Assembly (NCBI RefSeq): GCF_023349125.1 | Contig: NZ_JAKIKT010000014.1 | Span: forward strand, 1 to 64,000 | Reading direction: 5' to 3' | Source of the DNA: Shewanella corallii | GTDB taxonomy: Bacteria; Pseudomonadota; Gammaproteobacteria; Enterobacterales; Shewanellaceae | DNA: 64,000 nt | Part shown: positions 1 to 8,171 of the stretch, one piece after another | Layout: each line of letters begins with the position of its first letter | Numbering within the stretch: position 1 is the first letter of the stretch | Position numbers and translations under genes: made by a program | The notes under the pieces: model-generated | The model's input: the letters and a program-made list of their open reading frames with translations, nothing else | Database searches by the model: none | What the model was told of the DNA's origin: nothing

Positions 1-67
1 GAAACGCAGCTGCGCCGATGGTAGTGTGGGGCTTCCCCATGTGAGAGTAGGTCATTGCCAAGCGCCC
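1..67 (+). rRNA. rrf: 5S ribosomal RNA, 3' part
   Basis: This is the last part of a 5S rRNA; the 5' half lies outside the window. The segment around 30-66 (GGGGCTTCCCCATGTGAGAG, then a TCATTGCCAAGCGCC end) matches the conserved 3' arm of gammaproteobacterial 5S. A rho-independent terminator follows 12 bases later, as expected at the end of an rRNA operon transcribed rightward. The exact 3' end is uncertain by a few bases. Confidence 0.9.
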
Positions 68-78
68 AATAAGTGAAG

Positions 79-105
79 AAGCCACCTGAATAAGGTGGCT
101 TTTTT
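79..105 (+). terminator. rRNA operon terminator
   Basis: The stem AAGCCACC / GGTGGCTT has a 7-base loop and is followed by a run of six T. It lies directly after the 5S gene and would end the rRNA transcript. Confidence 0.9.
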
Positions 106-230
106 GCGTTTAGGGTTTTAAAAATTTTTAAGGGTATCTGCAAGTTGGGTGCACGTCATTGTCAGGTGACTTATCCACTTATAAGAAAGCTGAAAAGACC
201 GACTCCCGACGTCAGCCCGCGCTGAGCGGA

Positions 231-352
231 CTCCCGGCTACGCTCATACTTCGCTCCGCGTTAATCAAGTCCTGAAAGCTTCGCTTCCAAAGCGGACTTG
301 CTTAACCCCCATGTGAGAGAAAGGCATAGATAGCTGGCCATTGCCAAGCGCC
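231..352 (+). repeat. Decayed 5S-tail module, copy A
   Basis: Bases 231-268 (CTCCCGGCTACGCTCATACT and following) recur at 560-597 with only a few changes. Downstream, 307-319 (CCCCATGTGAGAG) and 339-352 (CATTGCCAAGCGCC) match the 3' arm of the intact 5S at 35-66, separated by about 20 unrelated bases. It looks like the remnant of an extra 5S gene or of a duplication at the operon end. Confidence 0.6.
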
Positions 353-559
353 TACCCTCGATGTCAGCCCTTCCAAACGGTCGGTACCTGCTCCTGCGTT
401 ACCGACATTCGCACTTTGATACTTCCCTGTACAAAAGCCAGTTCGATATCCCTGTCTCTCGTTCGAGAGCATATGGCTTCCGCCATTCTCACCATCCATA
501 TGCCTTAACCGGAAATTGCTCCCTGCATTTCCGGTATTCACTACGTCCTTGTAGTTTGC

Positions 560-632
560 CTCCCGGCTACGCTCATACTCCGCTCCGCGTAAATCCATCA
601 CTGACAGCTGCTCATTGCCAAGCGTCTAATAA
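560..632 (+). repeat. Decayed 5S-tail module, copy B
   Basis: Bases 560-597 repeat the segment at 231-268. Bases 612-632 (TCATTGCCAAGCGTCTAATA...) resemble the 5S end plus its first downstream bases (TCATTGCCAAGCGCCCAATA). The CCCCATGTGAGAG part of the 5S arm is missing, so this copy is more degraded than copy A. Confidence 0.55.
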
Positions 633-762
633 ACAATGACCCGCAGATTTAGCACTCAGTTAGCGCCGATACTTCGTAACTTATTAAATGATCCAATTGC
701 CTTATTAACTACTTCTCTTTTTATTCCGTAGTATCTTGTCTTCGGCTTGGGGAGATGGATCG

Positions 763-1029
763 AATACCAATCCGCATAGAAGATTGATCTCATCAGAGCC
801 ATGTCAGCCATTCGAGTACAATCCAAATTGGTGACGACATAGTGGTTCTATGACTAGACAATTTGGGGCAGTAATCGTGTGGCTGACAGGCTCCCGAAGG
901 GCGAGTTTTAAAGACGCGCATACTGCCCAGAGCTCTCTTGATTTATCCCGATAGATCTTCGCTCGCTCCGATTGTCTCCACGCCTTTAAATTCTCGCTGA
1001 GTGACTAAACTCCTATGCGGATTGGTATT
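763..1029. mobile_element. MITE-like element, copy 1 (17-bp terminal inverted repeats)
   Basis: The element is 267 bp without coding capacity. Its ends are perfect 17-bp inverted repeats: AATACCAATCCGCATAG at 763-779 and CTATGCGGATTGGTATT at 1013-1029. A close copy lies at 4931-5197. The left half can fold into a nested hairpin: GTCAGCCA (803-810) pairs with TGGCTGAC (880-887), and CCAAATTG (823-830) pairs with CAATTTGG (859-866). No target-site duplication is obvious. The right end lies ten bases before the likely start codon of the next gene, so it has replaced that gene's native leader. The parent transposase family is unknown. Confidence 0.8.
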
Positions 1030-1038
1030 AGGATAGTG

Positions 1039-1918
1039 ATGATCAATGGGGTGATCTGGGGGGCTTTGGGCCTGGCTGTTGTGCTTGGGTTTGGTCGGCA
1101 GCGGCTGCCTGTGTTGGGGATGGTAGCGCCGGCTCTGGTGCTGATGGCATTGGGGATGGCTTGGGCCATGGATTACCTGACGCTGATGGGGCTTGCCGGT
1201 GCGGGGTTGGGTCTCGCTCTTGGATGGCTGCTTGGACGTCAGGGCAATAATACAGATATGCCTGCCAATGACTCAGAGAGTCACTTGAGGTGGCGCTCTT
1301 TTGCCACTGCTGCCGGTTATGCACTGCTGCTGATCTGGTCGATAGCCATGTTCCTGCATTGGCTGCCGGGTGTGTTTAATCAGCAGGTGCTGGATGGCGT
1401 TATCGCTAAACCAGGCAGTGTGCCTTTCAGCCTGTATCTGAACCTTGATAAGCCCCTGGTGTTCTTTGCCTGGTTGCTGGCGCTGCCGGGTATTCTGGGG
1501 CAGCCCAGAGCGTTTGACTATCGCAAGCTGTTACTGATCCTGCTTCCGCTTTTTGCCCTGTGCAGGTTTAGGTGCATTACGGCCTGAAATCGGCTTGCCA
1601 GCATGGTGGTGGCTGTTTGCATTGAACAACTTGCTGTTTACTTGTGTGGCAGAGGAGACCTTGTTTCGGGGAGTGATACAGCAGACTTTGGCAAAGCGTT
1701 TTGGATTAATCTCGGGATTAGTGTTGGCCAGTGTGCTGTTTGGTGTGGCGCATGTGGGGGGCGGTGTGTTGCTCGTGGTATTCGCGACTCTGGCGGGTCT
1801 GGGCTATGGTGCTGTGTTTACCTTAACCGGCAGGTTGTGGGCCGCAGTGCTGACCCACTTCCTGTTCAATTTTATCCATCTGGCCTGCTTCACTTATCCT
1901 GTGTTGCAGGCTCAGTAA
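1039..1918 (+). pseudogene. CPBP-family intramembrane protease, frameshifted
   Basis: This is a multi-pass membrane protein of the CPBP (CAAX protease / bacteriocin-processing) family, split across two reading frames. The first frame from ATG 1039 runs to a stop at 1585-1587. The second continues from about 1555 and carries the family motifs EETLFRG and HFLFN, which hold the proposed catalytic Glu and metal-binding His residues. The switch falls at a run of five T (1550-1554); four T would give one continuous protein of about 292 residues. It is either a recent inactivating slip or a sequencing error. The upstream MITE-like element removes any native promoter, which favours real decay. The 3' end overlaps the converging next gene by 29 bp. 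Confidence 0.75.
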
Positions 1919-2408
1919 CTTCAGTAACAGTAACTTTGGCAGAGGAGGCAGTATTATTCGGTAATCTGCGCCAGACCTCCTCTTCTTTCAACACACCATC
2001 TTCGATACGTTGGGTATGCCATTGGTCGCCGACCAGCTTAAACTGAAAGCTGAATCCCTGACCTTCAGGCACTTTGAATGAGTTGAGGGTGGGGTATTCG
2101 GTATATTGATTGCCATCCAGGATGAAGTGGCCACTGCCTGCGGCCCAAAGGGCTTTGGTTTTGCCTTTATTCTTCTTGTCCGGGGCGACTGTGGTGAAAC
2201 TGAAATGACCGTCAGCAACCACCTTGATTGCCTCCAGCCCCAGTGTTTTGTATTCCACCCATTTGCCATTGCCGTCCAGATAACGGCCCGATACCAGCTC
2301 CCAGCTGCCTTCCAATTGTTCGGCGTCCATTGCCATGAGATTGGATGACAGGAGCACAGAGCCTGTACTCAGAGCCACCAGGGCGGCCTTTCCAAACTTG
2401 AATTTCAT
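1890..2408 (-). CDS. Secreted lipocalin-like protein
   Basis: A protein of 172 residues that starts with a signal peptide (basic MKFKFGK, then a hydrophobic stretch, cleavage near Met-Ala). The mature part contains LEGSWELVSGRYLDGNGKW and later a GxWxTQRIEDG-type strand, typical of small lipocalin-like beta-barrel domains that begin with a G-x-W motif. The start was placed at 2408 because AGGATG precedes it at good spacing; an upstream ATG at 2450 would spoil the signal peptide. Function is unknown. It is probably periplasmic. Its 3' end overlaps the broken CPBP gene in a convergent arrangement. Confidence 0.65.
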   Translation of the reverse strand: MKFKFGKAALVALSTGSVLLSSNLMAMDAEQLEGSWELVSGRYLDGNGKWVEYKTLGLEAIKVVADGHFSFTTVAPDKKNKGKTKALWAAGSGHFILDGNQYTEYPTLNSFKVPEGQGFSFQFKLVGDQWHTQRIEDGVLKEEEVWRRLPNNTASSAKVTVTEVTEPATQDK

Positions 2409-2477
2409 ATTCAACATCCTGTTTTTATTGGTATTGCCAGAGTAAGACAATTTACCACAGGATTAACGCTTTTACAG

Positions 2478-2804
2478 TCAGTGACTGTGACCCTGGCTGA
2501 GGGCGATCAGGCCCAATCCCACAGCAACAAATGCCATCCCCACCCAGACAGAAGTGTCCAGGTGTTGTTGATAGATAAAGGTCGACAGCAGGGTAACTGT
2601 CATAATGGCCAGACCCGCCCAGACGGCATGGGCAATTCCGACGGGGATCCCTTTCATCGCCAGGCCGAGGAAGATAAATGCAAACAGATGGCCAAGCGCC
2701 ACCATAGCCAGTGGCAAAGGTTTGTTGAAGCCATCAGTCGCTTTCAGGGCAAGGTGTGAAAGGGCTTCGGCAACAACGCCTAAAATCAGAAAAAGCCAGC
2801 TCAT
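2478..2804 (-). CDS. SMR-family multidrug/quaternary-ammonium efflux protein
   Basis: A 108-residue protein with four predicted membrane helices, the standard size for the small multidrug resistance family. Glu13 in the first helix (VVAEALSHLALK) matches the essential proton/drug-binding Glu14 of EmrE, and Trp62 (AVWAGLAI) matches the conserved Trp63. Such proteins work as antiparallel dimers in the inner membrane and exchange protons for cationic or guanidinium-type substrates; the substrate cannot be told here. An AGGT sequence precedes the ATG. It lies downstream of the formaldehyde dehydrogenase gene but is separated from it by a strong hairpin. Confidence 0.85.
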   Translation of the reverse strand: MSWLFLILGVVAEALSHLALKATDGFNKPLPLAMVALGHLFAFIFLGLAMKGIPVGIAHAVWAGLAIMTVTLLSTFIYQQHLDTSVWVGMAFVAVGLGLIALSQGHSH

Positions 2805-2840
2805 TTTATTTACCTGACCTAAAAAGAGGATGAAAAGAGA

Positions 2841-2867
2841 AGCAGTAAGAACTGTGTTCTTACTGCT
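2841..2867 (-). terminator. Terminator of the formaldehyde dehydrogenase gene
   Basis: A perfect 11-bp stem (AGCAGTAAGAA / TTCTTACTGCT) with a 5-base loop. On the minus strand it is followed by a T-rich stretch (TCTCTTTTC). It lies between the end of the dehydrogenase gene and the SMR gene. Confidence 0.75.
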
Positions 2868-2920
2868 TTGGAGTCAATGTTTAATTAAATGCCAGCCTGA
2901 CAGTTGGCATCTCGAGTGCG

Positions 2921-4081
<1,161 letters not shown>

Positions 4082-4206
4082 TCAGGCAGGCACTGTGTTT
4101 CGATGGGGCACAGTATATTTATTTCTTGAGAGGTGATAATCCGCTTTTTATGCAATTAATCTTTGCTGTTTGGTAATAATTGCGGGAAAGGGAAGTGGAT
4201 TATTGA

Positions 4207-4228
4207 TGCGGGCTGTTATTAGCCCGCA
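4207..4228 (-). terminator. Hairpin after the PqiA-like gene
   Basis: A perfect 8-bp stem TGCGGGCT / AGCCCGCA with a 6-base loop, 30 bp past the stop codon of the PqiA-like gene. There is no T-run after it on either strand, so it may stabilise the transcript or be a weak terminator. Confidence 0.4.
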
Positions 4229-4258
4229 TAGTAAAAGGTGAGTGTCAGAGCCAGTTCG

Positions 4259-4861
4259 CTATTGGCTCTTTGGCATCAACTGATTGGAGGCGATGGCAAA
4301 CAGGCAGTAGCCGGTGAACAACCAGAAACCCATTTCCAGCTGGGCATTCATGATGATGAGATCGCCCATCTGACCTGAGGCACTGCCCGCCATATAGCTG
4401 ACAATAATGGCGACAACAAATACATCCACCATGCTCCACTTGCTGACCGCGCGGATGAAACCATAAAGCGCGGCAGAGATCTCGCCTGGCTTTATATACA
4501 GCAGCGCTGCCTGAGACAACAGCTTCAGGGTTGGGATAATCACAGAGAAAGTCGCAATTAACAGACCGACCAACAGGTTGCCACCGCGCATCAGGTCTTC
4601 CACTGTGCCCATAATGCTGCGGGTTTTATGGAAAATTTCTACATGTCCCTGCAGATCATTGAATCCCATAAACGCTGAAACAGAAGCCAGCAGGCCGCGA
4701 ACATCATTATCCTGAGTCACCATATCGATTGTGGTTTTGGCGAATTGCGCCTTATCTGCGTCGGCAGTCAGGCTCAACATGGGTTGAGTGACCCCGGGAA
4801 TAAGCAGGGCGAGGGCGATAAGGATCAGCAGTAGATGGGCCAGTTTGCGTTTGGCTGACAT
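4259..4861 (-). CDS. PqiA-family (paraquat-inducible protein A) membrane protein
   Basis: A 200-residue inner-membrane protein with about four hydrophobic segments. The SKWSMVDVFVVA sequence near residue 140 is the hallmark of the PqiA family. Full PqiA proteins carry two such domains and a zinc ribbon; this one has a single domain and no cysteine motif. The PqiA/LetA group works with MCE proteins (PqiB/LetB) in lipid transport across the envelope, but no MCE partner lies next to it. GGAG precedes the ATG at good spacing. It appears to be transcribed alone. Confidence 0.8.
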   Translation of the reverse strand: MSAKRKLAHLLLILIALALLIPGVTQPMLSLTADADKAQFAKTTIDMVTQDNDVRGLLASVSAFMGFNDLQGHVEIFHKTRSIMGTVEDLMRGGNLLVGLLIATFSVIIPTLKLLSQAALLYIKPGEISAALYGFIRAVSKWSMVDVFVVAIIVSYMAGSASGQMGDLIIMNAQLEMGFWLFTGYCLFAIASNQLMPKSQ

Positions 4862-4930
4862 GGCAGCTCCAGTGATAAATACAGTGGAATGGATCCTAAC
4901 TCAGGACCCATTCCATTTCGACTCCGGTGT

Positions 4931-5197
4931 AATACCAATCCGCATAGAAGATTGATCTCATCAGAGCCGTGTCAGCCATTCGAGTACAAGTGAAATTGGT
5001 GACGGCATAGTGGTTCTCTGACTAGACAATTTTGTGCAGTAATCGTGTGGCTGACAGGCTCCCGAAGGGCGAGTTTTAAAGGCGCGGATACTGCCCAGAG
5101 CTCTCTTGATTTATCCCGATAGACCTTCGTTCGCTCTGATTGTCTTCACACCTTTAAATTCTCGCTGAGTGACTAAACTCCTATGCGGATTGGTATC
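4931..5197. mobile_element. MITE-like element, copy 2
   Basis: The same element as at 763-1029, in the same orientation and with scattered base changes. The left end is identical over 17 bp (4931-4947); the right end (5181-5196) matches 16 of 17, since the last base is C. The inner CCAAATTG / CAATTTGG pairing seen in copy 1 is weakened here by substitutions. The right end overlaps the stop codon of the phosphatase gene that follows on the minus strand. Confidence 0.8.
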
Positions 5198-8081
5198 ATT
5201 TACTGTTATCGCTTTGCAGCTGCGGCCACAGAGAAGGGAATCCCCAACCATCTTCACCTGCCACTACGGGATAATTTGTCAGGTATTGATAAATAGTGGG
5301 GGCCAATGACCCATTTACCGCAGTTGCTATAGGCTGCCTGGTAGTCACCGGTGTGCCCCAGAAACCAATAAAGGCATCTTTTTCGTGGAAGTGCTCACCG
5401 GCATGGCGACCGGGAACCTTGGTGTTGAAGCCGATACCCTGAGCAGGGAACAGGTTGATGGTGCCCGCTCTGTCTTCGTCGTACAGATGAGCCAGCTGAT
5501 TCACGCTGTCCGGTCTGGGGGAGAAGCGGGTCAGCTGCCGCCATTGGGTGGCGTCGCACCAGGTCTCAGGTTTGTTGGTGACAGCTTTGGTCATACAGGC
5601 GTCCAGCAGTTTTTGTCTTTGCGCCTGTTCGGGTTCGCTCAATTCATCGGCATAAGGGTTCAGCTCATACAGCTGCAGCAATTCGGGTGGGTTACCGTTC
5701 AGGCTTTGATACAGACTTTTGTTGCCGATACGTGTGATGCGCTCGTCCAGCAGTTTGCCGTTGTGCAGGGCTTGCAGCCTCAGGGTGCAGGTTTGCAGAT
5801 TGCAGGCTGACTCCCTTACCGCCAGATAGTCGAGGCTGTCACCCAGCCTGTCGGTGATTTCACTCAGCAGCTCGATTGGCGCTGCATCTTCAGCACCATT
5901 CAAAGGTCGCCACTGATTTATCTCCGTCAGTACTGGTTGGGTTTGCCAGCCCTGTGCAGAGTTGAACAGGTCAATCATATAGTTGCCACCTGCGGTGGAG
6001 GCGACAATCAGATCGATTCCCCGGTTACTGGGATAGTTGAAGGTGTGGGTGATCTTGGGGCCTTCCCCCTCGTCGGACGAGATCTTGCGGATCTTGAGCG
6101 ACACATCATGGTCACTGCTGATACCGTCGAATACCTGCTGTTCCGGGTTCACTATGTGGTGGATGGGGGTCAGACCATGGTCGCCAGCCATACCCCACAG
6201 CACTCTGTCGTATACCCCGGCATCTCGATATACCTTGTCCATTTGTCCAAGCCAGTAATCCAGCCGGTTAAGCTCGCCGGTGGGGGCGAGAATCTCATTG
6301 GCGAAAGGGCCGGTGAAGTGGGCGAAATGATCGGGCCAGGGATTATAGGCCAGCACAAAGTCCGGCAGCCCCTGTTGAGATTTATCTGCATATTCCCGGA
6401 TCAACTGCTCTATGCGAAGGCTCTTGGAGACCCGAGTTGCCGGTGTCCACCAGGATATCTCGCTGTGGTCGGCTATCATGTCGATCAGATCCAATCTGGC
6501 CTGTTGCAGGTTAACTTCCTGCTCGCCCCGACGCTCCAGTTCTTTCAGGCACCTTTGCTCGCCAAAGTCACGGATGGCTTCACCTACCCCCAGGTTAATC
6601 AGGGGTTCAAAGCTGGATTCTGCGTACCAGTCATACTGGGCATTACAGTTCAGGGTGACCATGGGGACCAGTCGCTCGAATTGCGTCCTGGCGCCATTGT
6701 CGGCGAAGATTCTGTCCAGCTGCAGGGCATCATTGCCAAAGAAGTAGTAGGCCCTGTCCTGATGCCGGTCGACAAAGTGGAAGTTGGGAATACCCGTGCC
6801 GCCTGGGCCTGCGACGTCAGCACCGGTTTTGATAATGGGCAGGTTCCGCACGCTGATGGTGGGTGTGGTGGAAACGCCAAACTCGACAATGCCCGCCCTG
6901 TAATTCCGGTAGATGCTCTTGAAGTAGGGCAGGTATCTGGGATCTGTCATGGGTTTTCGTGCCAGTTGTGCAGCAAAGCTGTTATCCGGTATGTGCTCAG
7001 GCGCAGTGACGTCCATTCCCCTGGGGGCCATGGACTGGGCATTGTCTTCGTCTGCCATTACTTGCTGCAAAAACCGGGATGGCTCTGGGCTGACCAATGC
7101 CTGCATTAACCCCTGCTGCAGACCATCGACAGTGATCTGCACTGCCAAAGGTCTGTGGTTCTGGTGCAGCAGGTAGCTGATAAGCTTGTTGGGATCTTCA
7201 TCGAACAGCTCCTGCATCCAGTCGTTAAGACTGTTGGCCTTGGCTTGCTCCAGCAAGAATTGACGGTAGCCCTTGATAACGGTCAGGCGTACAAAATCCA
7301 CCAGACTGATGGTAATTGCCTGAGCCTTGTTGTTGGGCTTGTTCTGATTCTCAGGTTTTCCATCTTCGATGATGGCCTGGACCGCTGCTTTGATATCACC
7401 TTCAGGCAGACTGTCGCTGTAGTTGCTCAGAGTGGCTATCAGAATATTTTGCACCCGGGCAACGGTCTGCCAGTCTTGCTCGCTGTCGGTCAGATACTGA
7501 TATTGATCCGGGATCTCATCGCCATACAGCAGCTTATCTTTACCAAACAGGGCATCGTACAGGGTCACCAGAGCGGCAATAAAAGTGCGGTTCATGGTGA
7601 CCGCTGACTCTTGCGCAGACTCGCTACTCTCAGGCGCCTCTTCAAGGGTGAACAGTGTATGTTGCCAGGGCTTAAGCTCCTCTTCGCTGTAGATGGTCAG
7701 CAGGTGCTGTCGGAAGATGTCCTGATTAACCACTTCCCCTGTGTACTTGTCGTAGAAGCTGTAGAGCAGATGCCCCAGCTGGATGGAGTATCTGGGGTTG
7801 GTGAGTTGGCCCATGACCCGGGTTTTGACCTTTGCCTCCAGGGGCAGAGTCAGAATAAGGGTATCGAGTGTCACGCTGCCTGCAGTAAACAGCGACAGGT
7901 CTCTTGAGGCGTCGAGACCGAACTCCATAGAGTTGAATATGCCTGAATAGAGTATCTTGCTGCTGTTATAGACGGTGCCAATCAGTGGCTTGTTTCCCAA
8001 CTCTTCGGTGCTTTCGGCTATTGCTACAGACAATGGCAGGGAGGCTGTCAGGACGGCGAGGGTCAGCTTCTTTATATTCAT
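5196..8081 (-). CDS. Secreted alkaline-phosphatase-superfamily hydrolase (type I phosphodiesterase-like)
   Basis: A 961-residue protein with a signal peptide (MNIKKLTLAV..., cleavage near SVAIA). The alkaline phosphatase fold is suggested by GGTGIPN near residue 428, whose Thr fits the nucleophile position. Further metal-ligand-type motifs are DHFAHFTG near 585, AGDHG near 634 and GRHAGEHFHE near 894. The substrate is unknown; a phosphate mono- or diester in the periplasm or outside the cell is likely. The first 400 residues match nothing I recognise. The TGA stop (5196-5198) uses bases at the tip of the MITE-like element, so the native C-terminus may have been changed. The hydrolase gene upstream on the same strand is also secreted. 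Confidence 0.75.
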   Translation of the reverse strand: MNIKKLTLAVLTASLPLSVAIAESTEELGNKPLIGTVYNSSKILYSGIFNSMEFGLDASRDLSLFTAGSVTLDTLILTLPLEAKVKTRVMGQLTNPRYSIQLGHLLYSFYDKYTGEVVNQDIFRQHLLTIYSEEELKPWQHTLFTLEEAPESSESAQESAVTMNRTFIAALVTLYDALFGKDKLLYGDEIPDQYQYLTDSEQDWQTVARVQNILIATLSNYSDSLPEGDIKAAVQAIIEDGKPENQNKPNNKAQAITISLVDFVRLTVIKGYRQFLLEQAKANSLNDWMQELFDEDPNKLISYLLHQNHRPLAVQITVDGLQQGLMQALVSPEPSRFLQQVMADEDNAQSMAPRGMDVTAPEHIPDNSFAAQLARKPMTDPRYLPYFKSIYRNYRAGIVEFGVSTTPTISVRNLPIIKTGADVAGPGGTGIPNFHFVDRHQDRAYYFFGNDALQLDRIFADNGARTQFERLVPMVTLNCNAQYDWYAESSFEPLINLGVGEAIRDFGEQRCLKELERRGEQEVNLQQARLDLIDMIADHSEISWWTPATRVSKSLRIEQLIREYADKSQQGLPDFVLAYNPWPDHFAHFTGPFANEILAPTGELNRLDYWLGQMDKVYRDAGVYDRVLWGMAGDHGLTPIHHIVNPEQQVFDGISSDHDVSLKIRKISSDEGEGPKITHTFNYPSNRGIDLIVASTAGGNYMIDLFNSAQGWQTQPVLTEINQWRPLNGAEDAAPIELLSEITDRLGDSLDYLAVRESACNLQTCTLRLQALHNGKLLDERITRIGNKSLYQSLNGNPPELLQLYELNPYADELSEPEQAQRQKLLDACMTKAVTNKPETWCDATQWRQLTRFSPRPDSVNQLAHLYDEDRAGTINLFPAQGIGFNTKVPGRHAGEHFHEKDAFIGFWGTPVTTRQPIATAVNGSLAPTIYQYLTNYPVVAGEDGWGFPSLWPQLQSDNSK

Positions 8082-8129
8082 CAGTTGCTTGGAGTTGGTA
8101 TCTATTTTTTGCTCAGCATACTTGAGTCT

Positions 8130-8157
8130 CAGGGCGGGTTAAAGTTTATCCGCCCTG
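8130..8157 (-). terminator. Hairpin between the two secreted hydrolase genes
   Basis: The stem CAGGGCGG / CCGCCCTG has a 12-base loop. No T-run follows directly on the minus strand, so termination would be weak and read-through into the phosphatase gene is possible. Confidence 0.4.
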
Positions 8158-8171
8158 GAGGCTCGTCGCTG

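Larger units (their letters stand above)
106..762. other. Gene-free region downstream of rRNA operon with decayed duplications
   Basis: I see no convincing gene here. Open frames on both strands lack a ribosome binding site and resemble no family. The content is two diverged copies of a short module (listed separately), made of a shared segment plus a tail resembling the 3' end of 5S rRNA. Bases 640-762 show nothing recognisable. Confidence 0.6.

Noticed and set aside
361-639. Open frames on both strands in the region after the 5S gene
   Set aside because: No ribosome binding site, no family resemblance, and the sequence is made of decayed repeats.
1603-2046. Plus-strand open frame over the second half of the CPBP gene
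   Set aside because: It is a shadow of the CPBP frame, which carries the family motifs; the shadow's composition is not protein-like.
5937-7109. 390-residue plus-strand open frame opposite the phosphatase gene
   Set aside because: It lies wholly inside a well-supported minus-strand gene and resembles nothing known.
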